A stretch of DNA of 64,000 nt from Azospirillum canadense (GTDB lineage Bacteria; Pseudomonadota; Alphaproteobacteria; Azospirillales; Azospirillaceae). Of this stretch, positions 17,436 to 26,355 are shown piece after piece (positions within the stretch are counted from its first letter, which is position 1; every line of letters begins with the position of its first letter). A model generated the notes under the pieces. The model was not told where the DNA came from, made no database searches, and worked only from the letters and a program-made list of their open reading frames with translations. Made by a program: the position numbers and the translations under genes. Where the stretch lies: NCBI RefSeq assembly GCF_025961225.1, contig NZ_JAOQNG010000001.1, positions 781,001-845,000 of the forward strand, in the 5' to 3' direction.

Positions 17436-18779
17436 ATGCAGACGAACTTCACCCTGGCCCAGCTCGCCGACGCCGACTATCGGGACTCCGAGTCGATCCT
17501 GCGCAAATGCGTGCATTGCGGCTTCTGCACGGCGACCTGCCCGACCTACGTCCTGCTCGGCGACGAGCTGGACAGCCCGCGCGGCCGCATCTACCAGATC
17601 AAGGACATGCTGGAGAAGGGCGGGCCGCCGACCGACCAGCAGGTCAAGCATGTGGACCGCTGCCTGTCCTGCCTGTCCTGCATGACCACCTGCCCGTCGG
17701 GCGTGCATTACATGCACCTCGTCGACCACGCCCGCGCCCACATCGAAACGACCCATGCCCGCCACCCCGCCGACCGCGCGATCCGCGAGCTGCTGGCCCG
17801 CCTGCTGCCGAACCCGCGGCTGTTCCGGCTGGCGCTGCTCGGCGCCTGGGCGGGCAAGCCCTTCGGCCGGCTGATGCCGGGCCGGCTGCAAGCGTTGCTG
17901 AAGCTGGCGCCCAAGTCCGTGCCGGGGCCGAGCTACAGCGACCGGCCGGGCGTCCACCCGGCGGAGGGGCCGCGCACAAAGCGCGTCGCCATGCTGATCG
18001 GCTGCGCCCAGCAGGTGCTGGCCCCGCAGATCAACGAGGCGACGATCCGTCTGTTGAACCGTCACGGCATCGAAGTCGTGGTGTCCAAGGGGGCGGACTG
18101 CTGCGGTGCGCTCACCCACCATATGGGCAAGACGGACCTCGGCCACGCCTCGGCCAAGAAGACCATCGACGCCTGGATCGGCGAGATGGACAAGAACGGT
18201 CTCGACGCCATCATCATCAACGCGTCCGGCTGCGGCACCGCCGTAAAGGACTACGGCCACGTCTTCCGCGAGGACCGGGAGTATGCGGAGAAGGCGCAGC
18301 GCGTCGCCGCCATCGCCCGCGACGTGACGGAGTTCCTGGCGGAGATCGGCCTGACCGAGCCGGTGGTGGAGACGGGGCAGGCCATCGCCTACCACTCCGC
18401 CTGCTCCATGCAGCACGGCCAGCGCATCAAGGAACCGCCGCGCAACCTGCTGCGCGCCGCCGGCTTCCACATCCGCGAGGTGCCGGAAGGGCACATTTGC
18501 TGCGGCTCCGCCGGCACCTACAACATGCTCCAGCCGGAGATCGCGGTGCAGCTGCGCGACCGCAAGGTCCGCAACATCGAGGCCACGAAGGCCGACGCCA
18601 TCGCCGCCGGCAACCTGGGCTGCATCACCCAGATCGGGACGGGCACGGATCTCCCCATCGTCCACACCGTGGAGCTTCTGGACTGGGCGACCGGCGGCCC
18701 GATGCCCGACGCGCTGAAGGGCAACCCCGCCTTCACCGCGGCGCGCCCGCCCGCCGGAACGGTGCGGGCGGCGGAGTAG
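17436..18779 (+). CDS. glcF: glycolate oxidase iron-sulfur subunit GlcF
   Basis: A 447-residue iron-sulfur subunit. Two 4Fe-4S motifs of the CxxCxxCxxxCP type lie near residues 25-35 (CVHCGFCTATCP) and 75-87 (CLSCLSCMTTCP). Two cysteine-rich CCG domains follow: the first around ADCCGAL, the second around HICCGSAGTYN, which in this family hold a further cluster and contact the electron acceptor. It passes electrons from GlcD/E to the quinone pool. It is the last gene of the glcDEF operon and ends before an inverted repeat. Confidence 0.96.
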   Translation: MQTNFTLAQLADADYRDSESILRKCVHCGFCTATCPTYVLLGDELDSPRGRIYQIKDMLEKGGPPTDQQVKHVDRCLSCLSCMTTCPSGVHYMHLVDHARAHIETTHARHPADRAIRELLARLLPNPRLFRLALLGAWAGKPFGRLMPGRLQALLKLAPKSVPGPSYSDRPGVHPAEGPRTKRVAMLIGCAQQVLAPQINEATIRLLNRHGIEVVVSKGADCCGALTHHMGKTDLGHASAKKTIDAWIGEMDKNGLDAIIINASGCGTAVKDYGHVFREDREYAEKAQRVAAIARDVTEFLAEIGLTEPVVETGQAIAYHSACSMQHGQRIKEPPRNLLRAAGFHIREVPEGHICCGSAGTYNMLQPEIAVQLRDRKVRNIEATKADAIAAGNLGCITQIGTGTDLPIVHTVELLDWATGGPMPDALKGNPAFTAARPPAGTVRAAE

Positions 18780-18789
18780 CGCGTTGCGG

Positions 18790-18861
18790 TCCACAGATGA
18801 ACACAGACAGACACAGATGTTTATGAAGGCTCCTCTGTGTCTCTCTGTGTCCGTCTGTGGA
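18790..18861. repeat. 28-bp-arm inverted repeat (CCACAGA... type) after glcF
   Basis: The left arm begins TCCACAGATGAACACAGACA and the right arm is its inverted copy, 25 of 28 positions matching, with a 16-base AT-richer loop. It fills the gap between glcF and pcs. One copy is seen in this window. It may work as an mRNA end structure. Confidence 0.8.
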
Positions 18862-18939
18862 CAAAAATCACACCCTGGGACGGTTTGATTCTCCGCCCGG
18901 AACCGCTACGGTGACGTTGATGGAACAACGGGGCACCCA

Positions 18940-19686
18940 GTGAGCAGCGGTTACAAGGACGACGAGGTCTACCCCACCGGCGATTACGGCATCCTGCGCC
19001 GGCTGTCGGCCTGGGGCGTGCACGCCTTCACGGCGAGCGGCGTGGTGCTGGGGCTGCTGGCCCTTCTCGCCGCCGTCGATGGTGACGCGAGGCTGTGCCT
19101 GGGCTGGCTCGGGCTGGCGCTGGTGGTGGACGGGGTGGACGGCACGCTGGCCCGCCGCGCTTCGGTGAAGGAGGTGCTGCCGGGCATCGACGGCTCGGTA
19201 CTGGACCTCGTCATCGACTACCTGACCTACGTGGTCGTGCCGGCGGTGCTGATGTACCGGTTCGGGCTGTTCCCGACCGGGCTCGGCGTGCCGCTCGCCG
19301 CCTGGATCCTGATGACGTCGCTCTACTGCTTCTCCAACACCGGGATGAAGAGCGGCGATAACTATTTCGTCGGCTTCCCGGCGATCTGGAACGTGGTGGC
19401 GCTCTATCTCTGGACCCTGGCGCTCAACCCCTGGATCAACACCGCCGTGGTGGTGGTGCTGGGCCTGCTGACCTTCACGACGGTGAAGTTCCTGCACCCC
19501 TTCCGCGTCCGCCGCTGGATGCGCGTGAACCTGCTGGTCAGCACGGCGTGGCTGGCGTCCAGCGCCGCGCTGGTGGCGCTCCACCCGGCCCGGCCGGACG
19601 CGGTGTGGGTGATCTGGCTGGCCAGCAGCGCCTATTACGCCGCGGTCTGCGCGTGGCGGACCCTGCGCGGGCCGGTGGACGCGTAA
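18940..19686 (+). CDS. pcs: phosphatidylcholine synthase
   Basis: A 248-residue inner-membrane enzyme that condenses CDP-diacylglycerol with choline to give phosphatidylcholine. It has about seven or eight hydrophobic helices. The CDP-alcohol phosphotransferase motif has DG-x2-AR, then 12 residues, then G-x3-D-x3-D. The 12-residue spacing separates Pcs from other CDP-alcohol enzymes, which have eight or nine. The start is a GTG; no ATG lies in frame nearby. The gene stands between repeats and is probably transcribed alone. Pcs is characteristic of plant- and host-associated alphaproteobacteria. Confidence 0.93.
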   Translation: MSSGYKDDEVYPTGDYGILRRLSAWGVHAFTASGVVLGLLALLAAVDGDARLCLGWLGLALVVDGVDGTLARRASVKEVLPGIDGSVLDLVIDYLTYVVVPAVLMYRFGLFPTGLGVPLAAWILMTSLYCFSNTGMKSGDNYFVGFPAIWNVVALYLWTLALNPWINTAVVVVLGLLTFTTVKFLHPFRVRRWMRVNLLVSTAWLASSAALVALHPARPDAVWVIWLASSAYYAAVCAWRTLRGPVDA

Positions 19687-19697
19687 GGGTGGCACCC

Positions 19698-19976
19698 TTA
19701 CGGCTTTTCGGCTTCCTTGATGTCCTGCTTGGCGTCGCGGGCCTTCTGCTGGATGGCCTCGCCGGCGTTTTGAAGCATTTGGCCGGCCTTGGCGGTGGCG
19801 TCCTTGGCCGCCTCCCCGGCGCGGTCGGCGGTCTGGTCCACCGCGCGCCCGATCTCCTGCCCGGTCTTCTCCGCCGACTGGTCGTCGCATCCCGCCACCA
19901 GCGGCATCGTCAGCAACGAGAGGGCCAGCGCGGCCGTGCGGATCGTGGGGGTGCGAATCGCGTGACGTCGAGCCAT
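19698..19976 (-). CDS. small lipoprotein with amphipathic helical repeat
   Basis: A 92-residue lipoprotein: signal peptide with lipobox LVAG-C30, then Asp-Asp at +2/+3, which in enteric bacteria would favour inner-membrane retention. The mature part is a single highly charged, Ala/Lys/Glu/Gln-rich helix without aromatic residues (DQTADRAGEAAKDATAKAGQ), like LEA-type or YtxH-like stress proteins. Function unknown. It is convergent with pcs, 11 bp apart. Confidence 0.82.
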   Translation of the reverse strand: MARRHAIRTPTIRTAALALSLLTMPLVAGCDDQSAEKTGQEIGRAVDQTADRAGEAAKDATAKAGQMLQNAGEAIQQKARDAKQDIKEAEKP

Positions 19977-20041
19977 GAAACCTGTCTCCGAACGTTTCCG
20001 ATGGGAAAGCAACGTTCGGGAGCGGACATTGTGCCCGTGGC

Positions 20042-20072
20042 CCCCCTCTCCCAGCAGGGTTGGGAGAGGGGG
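20042..20072. terminator. 12-bp stem after the acyl-CoA dehydrogenase gene
   Basis: The arms CCCCCTCTCCCA and TGGGAGAGGGGG enclose a 7-base loop, just past the stop of the minus-strand dehydrogenase gene. It belongs to the same CCCTCTCCC family as 572-601. It is probably a terminator or stabilising stem; T-runs are absent. Confidence 0.65.
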
Positions 20073-20079
20073 AAAGCGC

Positions 20080-21879
20080 TCAGAACTGATCCTCGCTCAG
20101 CGCCATCACCGTCCGATGGGCGGTCAGGATCGGCAGCAGCAGGCCCGGACCCTGGGCCAGGATCTGCTCGGCGTAGAAGCGGGCGGTGACCAGCTTGGCT
20201 TCCAGGAAGGGCGCGTTGGCACCCGGCTGGCGCAGGGCCTCCAGGGCCTTGGCGGCCGATTTCGCCAGCATCCAGCCGCCGGCGACCGTGCCCCACAACT
20301 TCAGGTAATTGGCCGCACCCGCGGCGGCGGCGCGCAGGTCGCCGTCGGCCTGGGTCTTCACCACCCAGGTCACCGCCTGCTCCAGCGAGTCGAGGCCGGC
20401 GGCGAGGTTGGTGCGGATCGCCTCCATGTCGTCGCCGGGGACGCTCTCCAACTCCGCTACCGTGGCGCGCATCTCCGCGATGAAGCTGCGGGCCGACTCG
20501 CCGCCGTCACGGCCGGTCTTGCGGAAGGTCAGGTCGTTGGCGTGGATGCCGTTGGTGCCCTCGTAGATCGGGGTGATGCGGGCGTCGCGGTAATGCTGGG
20601 CCGCCCCCGTCTCCTCGATGAAGCCCATGCCGCCGTGGATCTGCACGCCGGTGGAGGCGACGTCACAGCCGATGTCGGTGCTCCAGGCCTTCACGATGGG
20701 CGTCAGGATGTCCACGCGGGCCGTGGCGGCGGCGCGGACCGCGGCGTCCTCGTGGTGGCGGGACACGTCCAGCTGCGTGCCGGCGTAGAGCGCCAGGGCG
20801 CGGGACGCCTCCGTCTTGGCGCGCATGTCCAGCAGCATCCGGCGCACGTCCGGGTGGCGGATGATGGCGGCCGGGGCCCCCTTGGGCTCCGCCAGATCCT
20901 TGCTCTGCACGCGGGTCTTGGCGTAGTCGCGGGCCTGCTGGTAGGCGCGCTCGGCGATCGCCACGCCCTGGATGCCGACGCCCAGGCGGGCGTTGTTCAT
21001 CATGGTGAACATGTACTCGATGCCGCGGTTCTCCTGGCCGACCAGGAAGCCGACGGCGCCGCCGTTGTCGCCGAAGGCCATCACCGCGGTGGGGCTCGCC
21101 ATGATGCCCAGCTTGTGCTCCAGGCTGGCGCAGCGCAGGTCGTTGCGCTCGCCCGGCGTCCCGTCGGCCTTGGGCAGGAACTTCGGCACGATGAACAGGC
21201 TGATGCCCTTGATGCCCGGAGGGGCGTCGGGCAGGCGCGCCAGGACCAGATGGACGATGTTCTCCGTCAGGTCATGCTCGCCGTAGGTGATGAAGATCTT
21301 TTGGCCGGTGATGCGGTAGGTGCCGTCATCCGCGCGCACCGCCCGGGTCCGCACCGCGGCAAGGTCGGAGCCCGCCTGCGGCTCCGTCAGGTTCATGGTG
21401 CCGTTCCACTCGCCGGCGATCATCTTCGGCAGGTAGAGCGCCTTCTGCTCCGCGCTGGCGTGCTCGGTCAGCAGGTCGACGGCGCCTTGCGTCAGCAGCG
21501 GGCACAGGCCGAAGGACAGGTTGGCGGCCTGCCACATCTCGTTCACCGCGAAGGCCACCGTCCAGGGCAGCCCCTGGCCGCCGTACTCCGGCTCGAAGGG
21601 CAGGCTGTTCCAGCCGCTCTCGGTGAACTGAGAATAGGCCTCCTTCCAGCCGGTCGGCGTGCGGACGACGCCGTTCTCCAGCCGGGAGCCTTCCTTGTCG
21701 CCGACGCGGTTCAGCGGGGCCAGCACGCCGGACGCGAATTTGCCGGCTTCCTCCAGCACGGCGTCCACCAAGTCGGGGGCGGCCGATTCGCAGTTCGGCA
21801 AGGCTGCGATCGTGTCGAGGCCGACGACCTCGTTCAGGACGAAACGCAGGTCGTCGACCGGAGCGGTGTAGGGGATCAT
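20080..21879 (-). CDS. acyl-CoA dehydrogenase, long (DmdC-like) form
   Basis: A 599-residue flavoenzyme, longer than the roughly 390 residues of ordinary acyl-CoA dehydrogenases. Like the 3-methylmercaptopropionyl-CoA dehydrogenase group it has an N-terminal extra helix (MIPYTAPVDDLRFVLNEVVG) and an added C-terminal helical domain. FAD/substrate motifs are MNLTEPQAGSDLAAV, GQKIFITYGEHD and GFLVGQENRGI. The catalytic Glu is in ARITPIYEGTNGIHANDL, and the QIHGGMGF segment is conserved. The start is fixed by the typical N-terminus. The physiological substrate cannot be told; DmdC itself acts on MMPA-CoA, but most homologues are annotated for fatty acid oxidation. Confidence 0.92.
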   Translation of the reverse strand: MIPYTAPVDDLRFVLNEVVGLDTIAALPNCESAAPDLVDAVLEEAGKFASGVLAPLNRVGDKEGSRLENGVVRTPTGWKEAYSQFTESGWNSLPFEPEYGGQGLPWTVAFAVNEMWQAANLSFGLCPLLTQGAVDLLTEHASAEQKALYLPKMIAGEWNGTMNLTEPQAGSDLAAVRTRAVRADDGTYRITGQKIFITYGEHDLTENIVHLVLARLPDAPPGIKGISLFIVPKFLPKADGTPGERNDLRCASLEHKLGIMASPTAVMAFGDNGGAVGFLVGQENRGIEYMFTMMNNARLGVGIQGVAIAERAYQQARDYAKTRVQSKDLAEPKGAPAAIIRHPDVRRMLLDMRAKTEASRALALYAGTQLDVSRHHEDAAVRAAATARVDILTPIVKAWSTDIGCDVASTGVQIHGGMGFIEETGAAQHYRDARITPIYEGTNGIHANDLTFRKTGRDGGESARSFIAEMRATVAELESVPGDDMEAIRTNLAAGLDSLEQAVTWVVKTQADGDLRAAAAGAANYLKLWGTVAGGWMLAKSAAKALEALRQPGANAPFLEAKLVTARFYAEQILAQGPGLLLPILTAHRTVMALSEDQF

Positions 21880-22135
21880 GGACGGTGCGGCCTCCCAAAG
21901 CCCATTGGTGCAGAACCCATTTGTGCCGCCCCATTCATGCAGCAATGGCGCGCGGCAATGGCTTACGTTGACGTCACCATACCGTACCGAATGGTGCAAT
22001 GCGAGAGGGGCTTTTGCGGGCCGCCTCAGACGGCTGGGTTGCGGTGCGGACAGCGCGGCTGGGACGCAGGGAACGGGGCCGAACTTGGCATCCCGGTTGC
22101 AATGGTTGGGCAGCACCGCACACAGGGGGTTCCCC

Positions 22136-23164
22136 ATGACCATCACCACCGCCTTCGCCCGCCAGGCCGAAGCCGCCACCCAAGTGGCGAAACAAGCCGC
22201 GGGACAGGCCGCGAAAACCCCTCGTGGCCCGGCCAACGTGGAAGCAGCGGTGCGCAACGCCAGCGCCAAGACGGGGGTCGATTTTTCCTACCTCATGGAA
22301 AAAGCTGCCGTGGAGAGCGGGTTCCGCACGGACGTGAAGTCCTCCTCCTCCTCCGCGACGGGGCTCTACCAGTTCATCGACAGCACCTGGCTGACGACGG
22401 TGCGCGACCACGGCGCCGATCATGGGCTCGGCAAATACGCCAACGCTATCCAGACGCGCGGCGATGGGCGCCCCTACGTCAGCGATCCGGCCCTGAAGCA
22501 GGAGATCCTGGACCTGCGCAAGGACCCCAACGTGTCGGCCCTGATGGCGGCGGAGTTCACGCGCGACAACAAGGAGTATCTGGAGGAGCAGGTCCAGGGG
22601 AAAATTGGCTCGACCGAGCTGTACATGGCCCATTTCCTGGGCGCTGGCGGGGCGGCGAAGTTCCTGAACGCCATGAAGGACGACCCCAACCGCGCCGCGA
22701 AGGAGCTGTTCCCCGACGCCGCCTCCGCCAACAAGGCCGTGTTCACCGACAAGGAGACCGGCAAGGCCAAGTCGCTGAAGGACATCTACGACCGCTTCGC
22801 CTCGAAGTTCGCGGAGACGCCCTATTCCGACTTCGCCCCGGCGCAGACCGCCATGGACCGCGTGAGCCGGCAGGACATGCCGGACGGCTTCACCACCCAG
22901 GTGCCGACGCTCCCGCAAAAGGCGCTGAACGGCACGCCCCTGTCGATCTACCACGTGCTGGCGCTGAACGCGCTGGAGACGCCGGACGAGGTGGACAGCA
23001 TCAGCGGCCGGCCGGCCAACGACCGCAACAAGAGCCACCACGACAAGGACCACAAGCGCGTCCGCGACGAGCCGGTGCGCACCGAGCAGACCGACCAGAC
23101 CGGCCTGGGCCTCGGGCTCGGCCTGTCGAAGGCGGTTGGGCAGGGGACCGCCGCGGCGGCTTGA
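22136..23164 (+). CDS. SLT-type lytic transglycosylase
   Basis: A 342-residue protein with a lysozyme-like transglycosylase domain in residues 33-200. The catalytic Glu is E60 (EKAAVESGFRTD), followed by the SSSATGLYQFIDSTW motif and TELYMAHFLGAGGA. No signal peptide is visible; the N-terminus is a polar Ala/Gln-rich helix, as in transglycosylases that travel with flagellar or other secretion machines. The C-terminal tail (about 290-342) is charged and disordered and ends in a Gly/Leu repeat (GLGLGLGLSKAVGQG). Its partner system is not in the window. Confidence 0.85.
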   Translation: MTITTAFARQAEAATQVAKQAAGQAAKTPRGPANVEAAVRNASAKTGVDFSYLMEKAAVESGFRTDVKSSSSSATGLYQFIDSTWLTTVRDHGADHGLGKYANAIQTRGDGRPYVSDPALKQEILDLRKDPNVSALMAAEFTRDNKEYLEEQVQGKIGSTELYMAHFLGAGGAAKFLNAMKDDPNRAAKELFPDAASANKAVFTDKETGKAKSLKDIYDRFASKFAETPYSDFAPAQTAMDRVSRQDMPDGFTTQVPTLPQKALNGTPLSIYHVLALNALETPDEVDSISGRPANDRNKSHHDKDHKRVRDEPVRTEQTDQTGLGLGLGLSKAVGQGTAAAA

Positions 23165-23186
23165 TAACGGCTCTGGGGTGGTCGGG

Positions 23187-23855
23187 TCAGGGCCGCAGGC
23201 GGGCGCAGGCGTCGTCGGCGATGTCCTCGAACACGCTCCGGTCGCCGGGCAGCAGCGCGTCGGCGGTCATCCGGCGCTGCACCTCGAAGCGCAAGCCGGC
23301 CCCGCGCGCTTCCATGGCGGATCCCCAGAAGGCCACCGTGGCGATCGGGTGGAGGTCGAAGCGTTCGCCGGGCGCCCGCAGCCGCACCTCGCGCAGCACG
23401 TTCGACAGGTCGAAGTCGATGACGGCCCGCCGCCCGTCCGGGGAGGTCAGGCGGATCCAGGCGTGGAAGGGGAAGGCCTCCGCCTCCTCCCGCTCCTGCG
23501 CCGGATCGGGCACGCGCACATCGGCGCGCGCCGCCGGATAGCCGACCCAGCGCGGTCGTCCGCCGGGGCGACCCGCCCGGAAGGCCACCCGCCCCAAAGC
23601 CACCTCCGCCCGCCCGAGGCCGAGCGCCTCCAGGGCCATGGCCCCTGCGAAGGCGAAATACTGGCAGCCGCCCAGCCCGTGGACCTGGACCAACTCTCGG
23701 TGCAGCGGATGGGCGGTGACCGCCGCGTGCAGGGCGTGGCGGATGCGCTCCCGCTCCGGCGGCAGCGCGCCGGGCAGCGGTGAGGCGAGCACCGGGACGG
23801 CGGCTTCCGCCTCCCCCAGCATCAGGCGCATCCACGCCGACATCGCCAGCAGCAT
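23187..23855 (-). CDS. uncharacterised protein with possible Cys-His-Asp triad
   Basis: A 222-residue soluble protein, started by an ATG with AAAGGAG in front. I do not recognise a named family. Three features suggest a papain/transglutaminase-like fold: C64 at the start of a helix (GGCQYFAFAGAMALEALG), H131 in FHAWIRLTSPDG and D147 in AVIDFDL, the order and spacing seen in transglutaminase-like hydrolases. This is inference from the pattern only. It is convergent with the transglycosylase gene, 22 bp apart, and lies 98 bp behind the FAD-linked oxidase on the same strand. Confidence 0.7.
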   Translation of the reverse strand: MLLAMSAWMRLMLGEAEAAVPVLASPLPGALPPERERIRHALHAAVTAHPLHRELVQVHGLGGCQYFAFAGAMALEALGLGRAEVALGRVAFRAGRPGGRPRWVGYPAARADVRVPDPAQEREEAEAFPFHAWIRLTSPDGRRAVIDFDLSNVLREVRLRAPGERFDLHPIATVAFWGSAMEARGAGLRFEVQRRMTADALLPGDRSVFEDIADDACARLRP

Positions 23856-23953
23856 CGCGTGCTCCTTTCCGCGGCCCTCTCCCTGACCTGAACACGGTCT
23901 TTCCAGGAAGGTTGCGCGCGGGAAGGGCACGGCAATGGTCTGGGCGCGCCCTC

Positions 23954-25378
23954 TTACGGCAGCATCTTGCCGGGGTTCAGCAGGCCGTGCGGGTCGAGCG
24001 CCGCTTTCATCGTGCGCAGCAGGTCGAATTCGACCGGGCTCTTGATCGCCGGCATGTCGTCCTTCTTGAAGCGGCCGACGCCGTGCTCCGCGGAGATGGA
24101 ACCGTCGAGCGTCAGGATCACCTCGTTCACCACGTGGGTGATCTCCTCCCAGCGGTCGAGGTAGGCGGCGGTGTCGGCGCCTTTGGGCTGGCTGAGGTTG
24201 AAGTGGATGTTGCCGTCGCCGACATGGCCGAAGGGGGTCGGGCGGATGCCCGGGCAGGCGGCCTCCACCGCGGCCTCCGCCGTCTCGATGAACTCGGCGA
24301 CGCGGGAGACGGGGACGGAGACGTCGTTCTTGATGGAGCCGCCCTCGAACTTCTGCGCCTCCACGATGGCCTCGCGGATGAACCACAACTGGTTGGCCTG
24401 GGTCTCCGACTGGGCCAGCGTGGCGTCTGTGGCCAGCCCCGCCTCGAAGGCCTCGCCCAGCGCCGCCTCGATGCCCTCCCGGAAGGCGTCGGACTGGGTG
24501 CCGGCGGTCAGTTCGGTCAGCACGTACCAGGGCGACGGCTCCGACAGCGGGTCGATGGTGCCGGCGACGTGCTTGAGCGCGAACTCCAGGCAGCGGCGCG
24601 ACATCAGCTCGAAGGCCGCCACGGCGTCGCCCGACGCCTCGCGCAGGCGGGCCAGCAGCTCGATGGCCGCGGCGGGGGAGGGCACGGCGACGAAGGCCGT
24701 CTCCGCCTGGCGCGGGCGCGGGTAGAGCTTCAGCACCGCGGCGGTGACAATGCCCAGCGTGCCCTCCGCCCCGATGAACAGATGCTTCAGGTCGTAGCCG
24801 GTGTTGTTCTTGCGCAAGGACCGCAGGCCGTTCCAGACGCGCCCGTCGGCCAGCACCACCTCCAGCCCCAGCACGAGGTCGCGCATGTTGCCGTAGCGCA
24901 GCACGTTGATGCCGCCGGCGTTGGTGGAGATCAGGCCGCCGACCTGGCAGGTACCCTCGGCCCCCAGGCTCATGGGCAGCAGCCGGTCCTTGTCCTTGGC
25001 GGCCTCCTGCGCGGTCTTCAGCACGACGCCGGCCTCAGCCGTCATGGTGTAGTTCAGCGGGTCGATGGCGCGGATCCTGTTCATCCGCGACAGGCTGAGG
25101 ACGATCTCCCGCCCCTCCTCGTAAGGAATGGAGCCGCCGACGAGGCTGGTGTTGCCGCCCTGCGGGACGATGGGGATGCCGGCGTCGGCGCAAATCTTCA
25201 CGACCGCCGCGACTTCCTCCGTGCTGGCCGGCCGGACCACCGCCGGGCTGTTGCCCTTGAAGCGCCCGCGCCATTCCGAAAGGTAGGGGGCCATGTCCGC
25301 CGGTTCGGTGAGAAGCCCGTTCGGGCCGACGATGGCGCGGATCTGGTCGAGGGCGGAAGCGACGGAGGCGGCAGTCAT
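23954..25378 (-). CDS. FAD-linked oxidase, D-2-hydroxyacid dehydrogenase type
   Basis: A 474-residue flavoprotein of the FAD-oxidase C family (D-lactate, D-2-hydroxyglutarate and glycolate dehydrogenases). The PCMH FAD-binding domain contains PQGGNTSLVGGSIPY and GGLISTNAGGINVLRYGNM. The C-terminal domain holds FGHVGDGNIHFNLSQPKG and SAEHGVGRFKKD, with the metal/substrate-binding histidines. It resembles D-2-hydroxyglutarate dehydrogenase most in overall layout, but D-lactate cannot be excluded. The ATG starting MTAASVASALDQI is preferred over an upstream in-frame extension. Confidence 0.9.
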   Translation of the reverse strand: MTAASVASALDQIRAIVGPNGLLTEPADMAPYLSEWRGRFKGNSPAVVRPASTEEVAAVVKICADAGIPIVPQGGNTSLVGGSIPYEEGREIVLSLSRMNRIRAIDPLNYTMTAEAGVVLKTAQEAAKDKDRLLPMSLGAEGTCQVGGLISTNAGGINVLRYGNMRDLVLGLEVVLADGRVWNGLRSLRKNNTGYDLKHLFIGAEGTLGIVTAAVLKLYPRPRQAETAFVAVPSPAAAIELLARLREASGDAVAAFELMSRRCLEFALKHVAGTIDPLSEPSPWYVLTELTAGTQSDAFREGIEAALGEAFEAGLATDATLAQSETQANQLWFIREAIVEAQKFEGGSIKNDVSVPVSRVAEFIETAEAAVEAACPGIRPTPFGHVGDGNIHFNLSQPKGADTAAYLDRWEEITHVVNEVILTLDGSISAEHGVGRFKKDDMPAIKSPVEFDLLRTMKAALDPHGLLNPGKMLP

Positions 25379-25602
25379 GGGGCGGGGAATCCGAGGCTGT
25401 TGGGCAACAGTGCTGCGAACTGATAGCGCCGAACGCAACGATTTTCCAGCCGGACGGCGGCGTGGGAAACCAGCCATGCGGCGTCCCGGCCGGAAGTTGC
25501 ATTAAAATTATTTCACTCCCATCCGGGGATGCGTCTCCCTCATCTTCACACTTCGGTTGATCGCGTTGATCGACAATGACTCCAAGCACCGTGGGGCTCG
25601 GC

Positions 25603-26324
25603 ATGAAGGCAATCGGGTGGGTTCTGCTGTCACTCGTCGCGTCGTCTCCGGCACTGGCCGAGTCCATCAACGCGCCTGCCTTGAGAAGCGGGGACACGTG
25701 GGTCTACCGTGACACGACCGAGGTGGGGCCGGGCGGTTGGAGCCAGACCCGCGACCAGGTGGCCATCGTCCGCGTCACCGGGTCGAGCATCTACTACACG
25801 ACCCGACAGGACGGGTCGTCGCATCCGCCCCAGGAAAAGGTCGCGACGATCGACTGGGGCCGGGTGCGGAGCGTCAACGGTAAGGAAACCGTGGTGAACC
25901 GGCCGTTGTCCTTCCCGATGTCGGTCGGACGTGGCAGATCGACTATTCGGAAGAGCATACGAACAAAGCCCACCGGCGCCAGGATTGGAAAAGCACCTTC
26001 AAGGTCATCGGGTACGAGGACGTCATCGTGCCGGCGGGCACGTTTCACGCACTGAAGATCGAAGCGGAAGGGACCTGGGTGGCTGAACTGGAGCCGACCC
26101 AGGGCGTCGTGCAGGGAGTGCAGCGCGACCAGGGGTCCGTGACGATGATCACCAAGGCCCAGAACACCCGGGCGACGACAGCCACCGGGCGGACCTACAA
26201 AGCGTTCTGGTACGTGCCGGACGTCAAGCGCTGGGTGAAGTCGGTCGAGGAATACTACGGCGACAACGGCGTGCGGAACGAGCGCTACACCAACGAGCTG
26301 GAATCCTTCAAGCCCGCGACGTGA
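25603..26324 (+). pseudogene. secreted protein gene with a one-base frameshift
   Basis: The 5' part encodes a signal peptide (MKAIGWVLLSLVASSPALA) and a beta-rich domain (SGDTWVYRDTTEVGPGGWSQ) up to PLSFPMSVG. Near 25927-25929 the frame breaks. Moving one frame over restores a continuous protein: TWQIDYSEEHTNKAHRRQD, then WKSTFKVIGYEDVIVPAGTF, on to ELESFKPAT at the stop at 26324. One missing base explains it. The full product would have about 240 residues. Either the gene is freshly inactivated or the base is a sequencing error; codon use on both sides is normal. Function unknown. Confidence 0.8.
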
Positions 26325-26355
26325 TCCCCGGGCCGCGTCCCGATCCGCGGGATGG

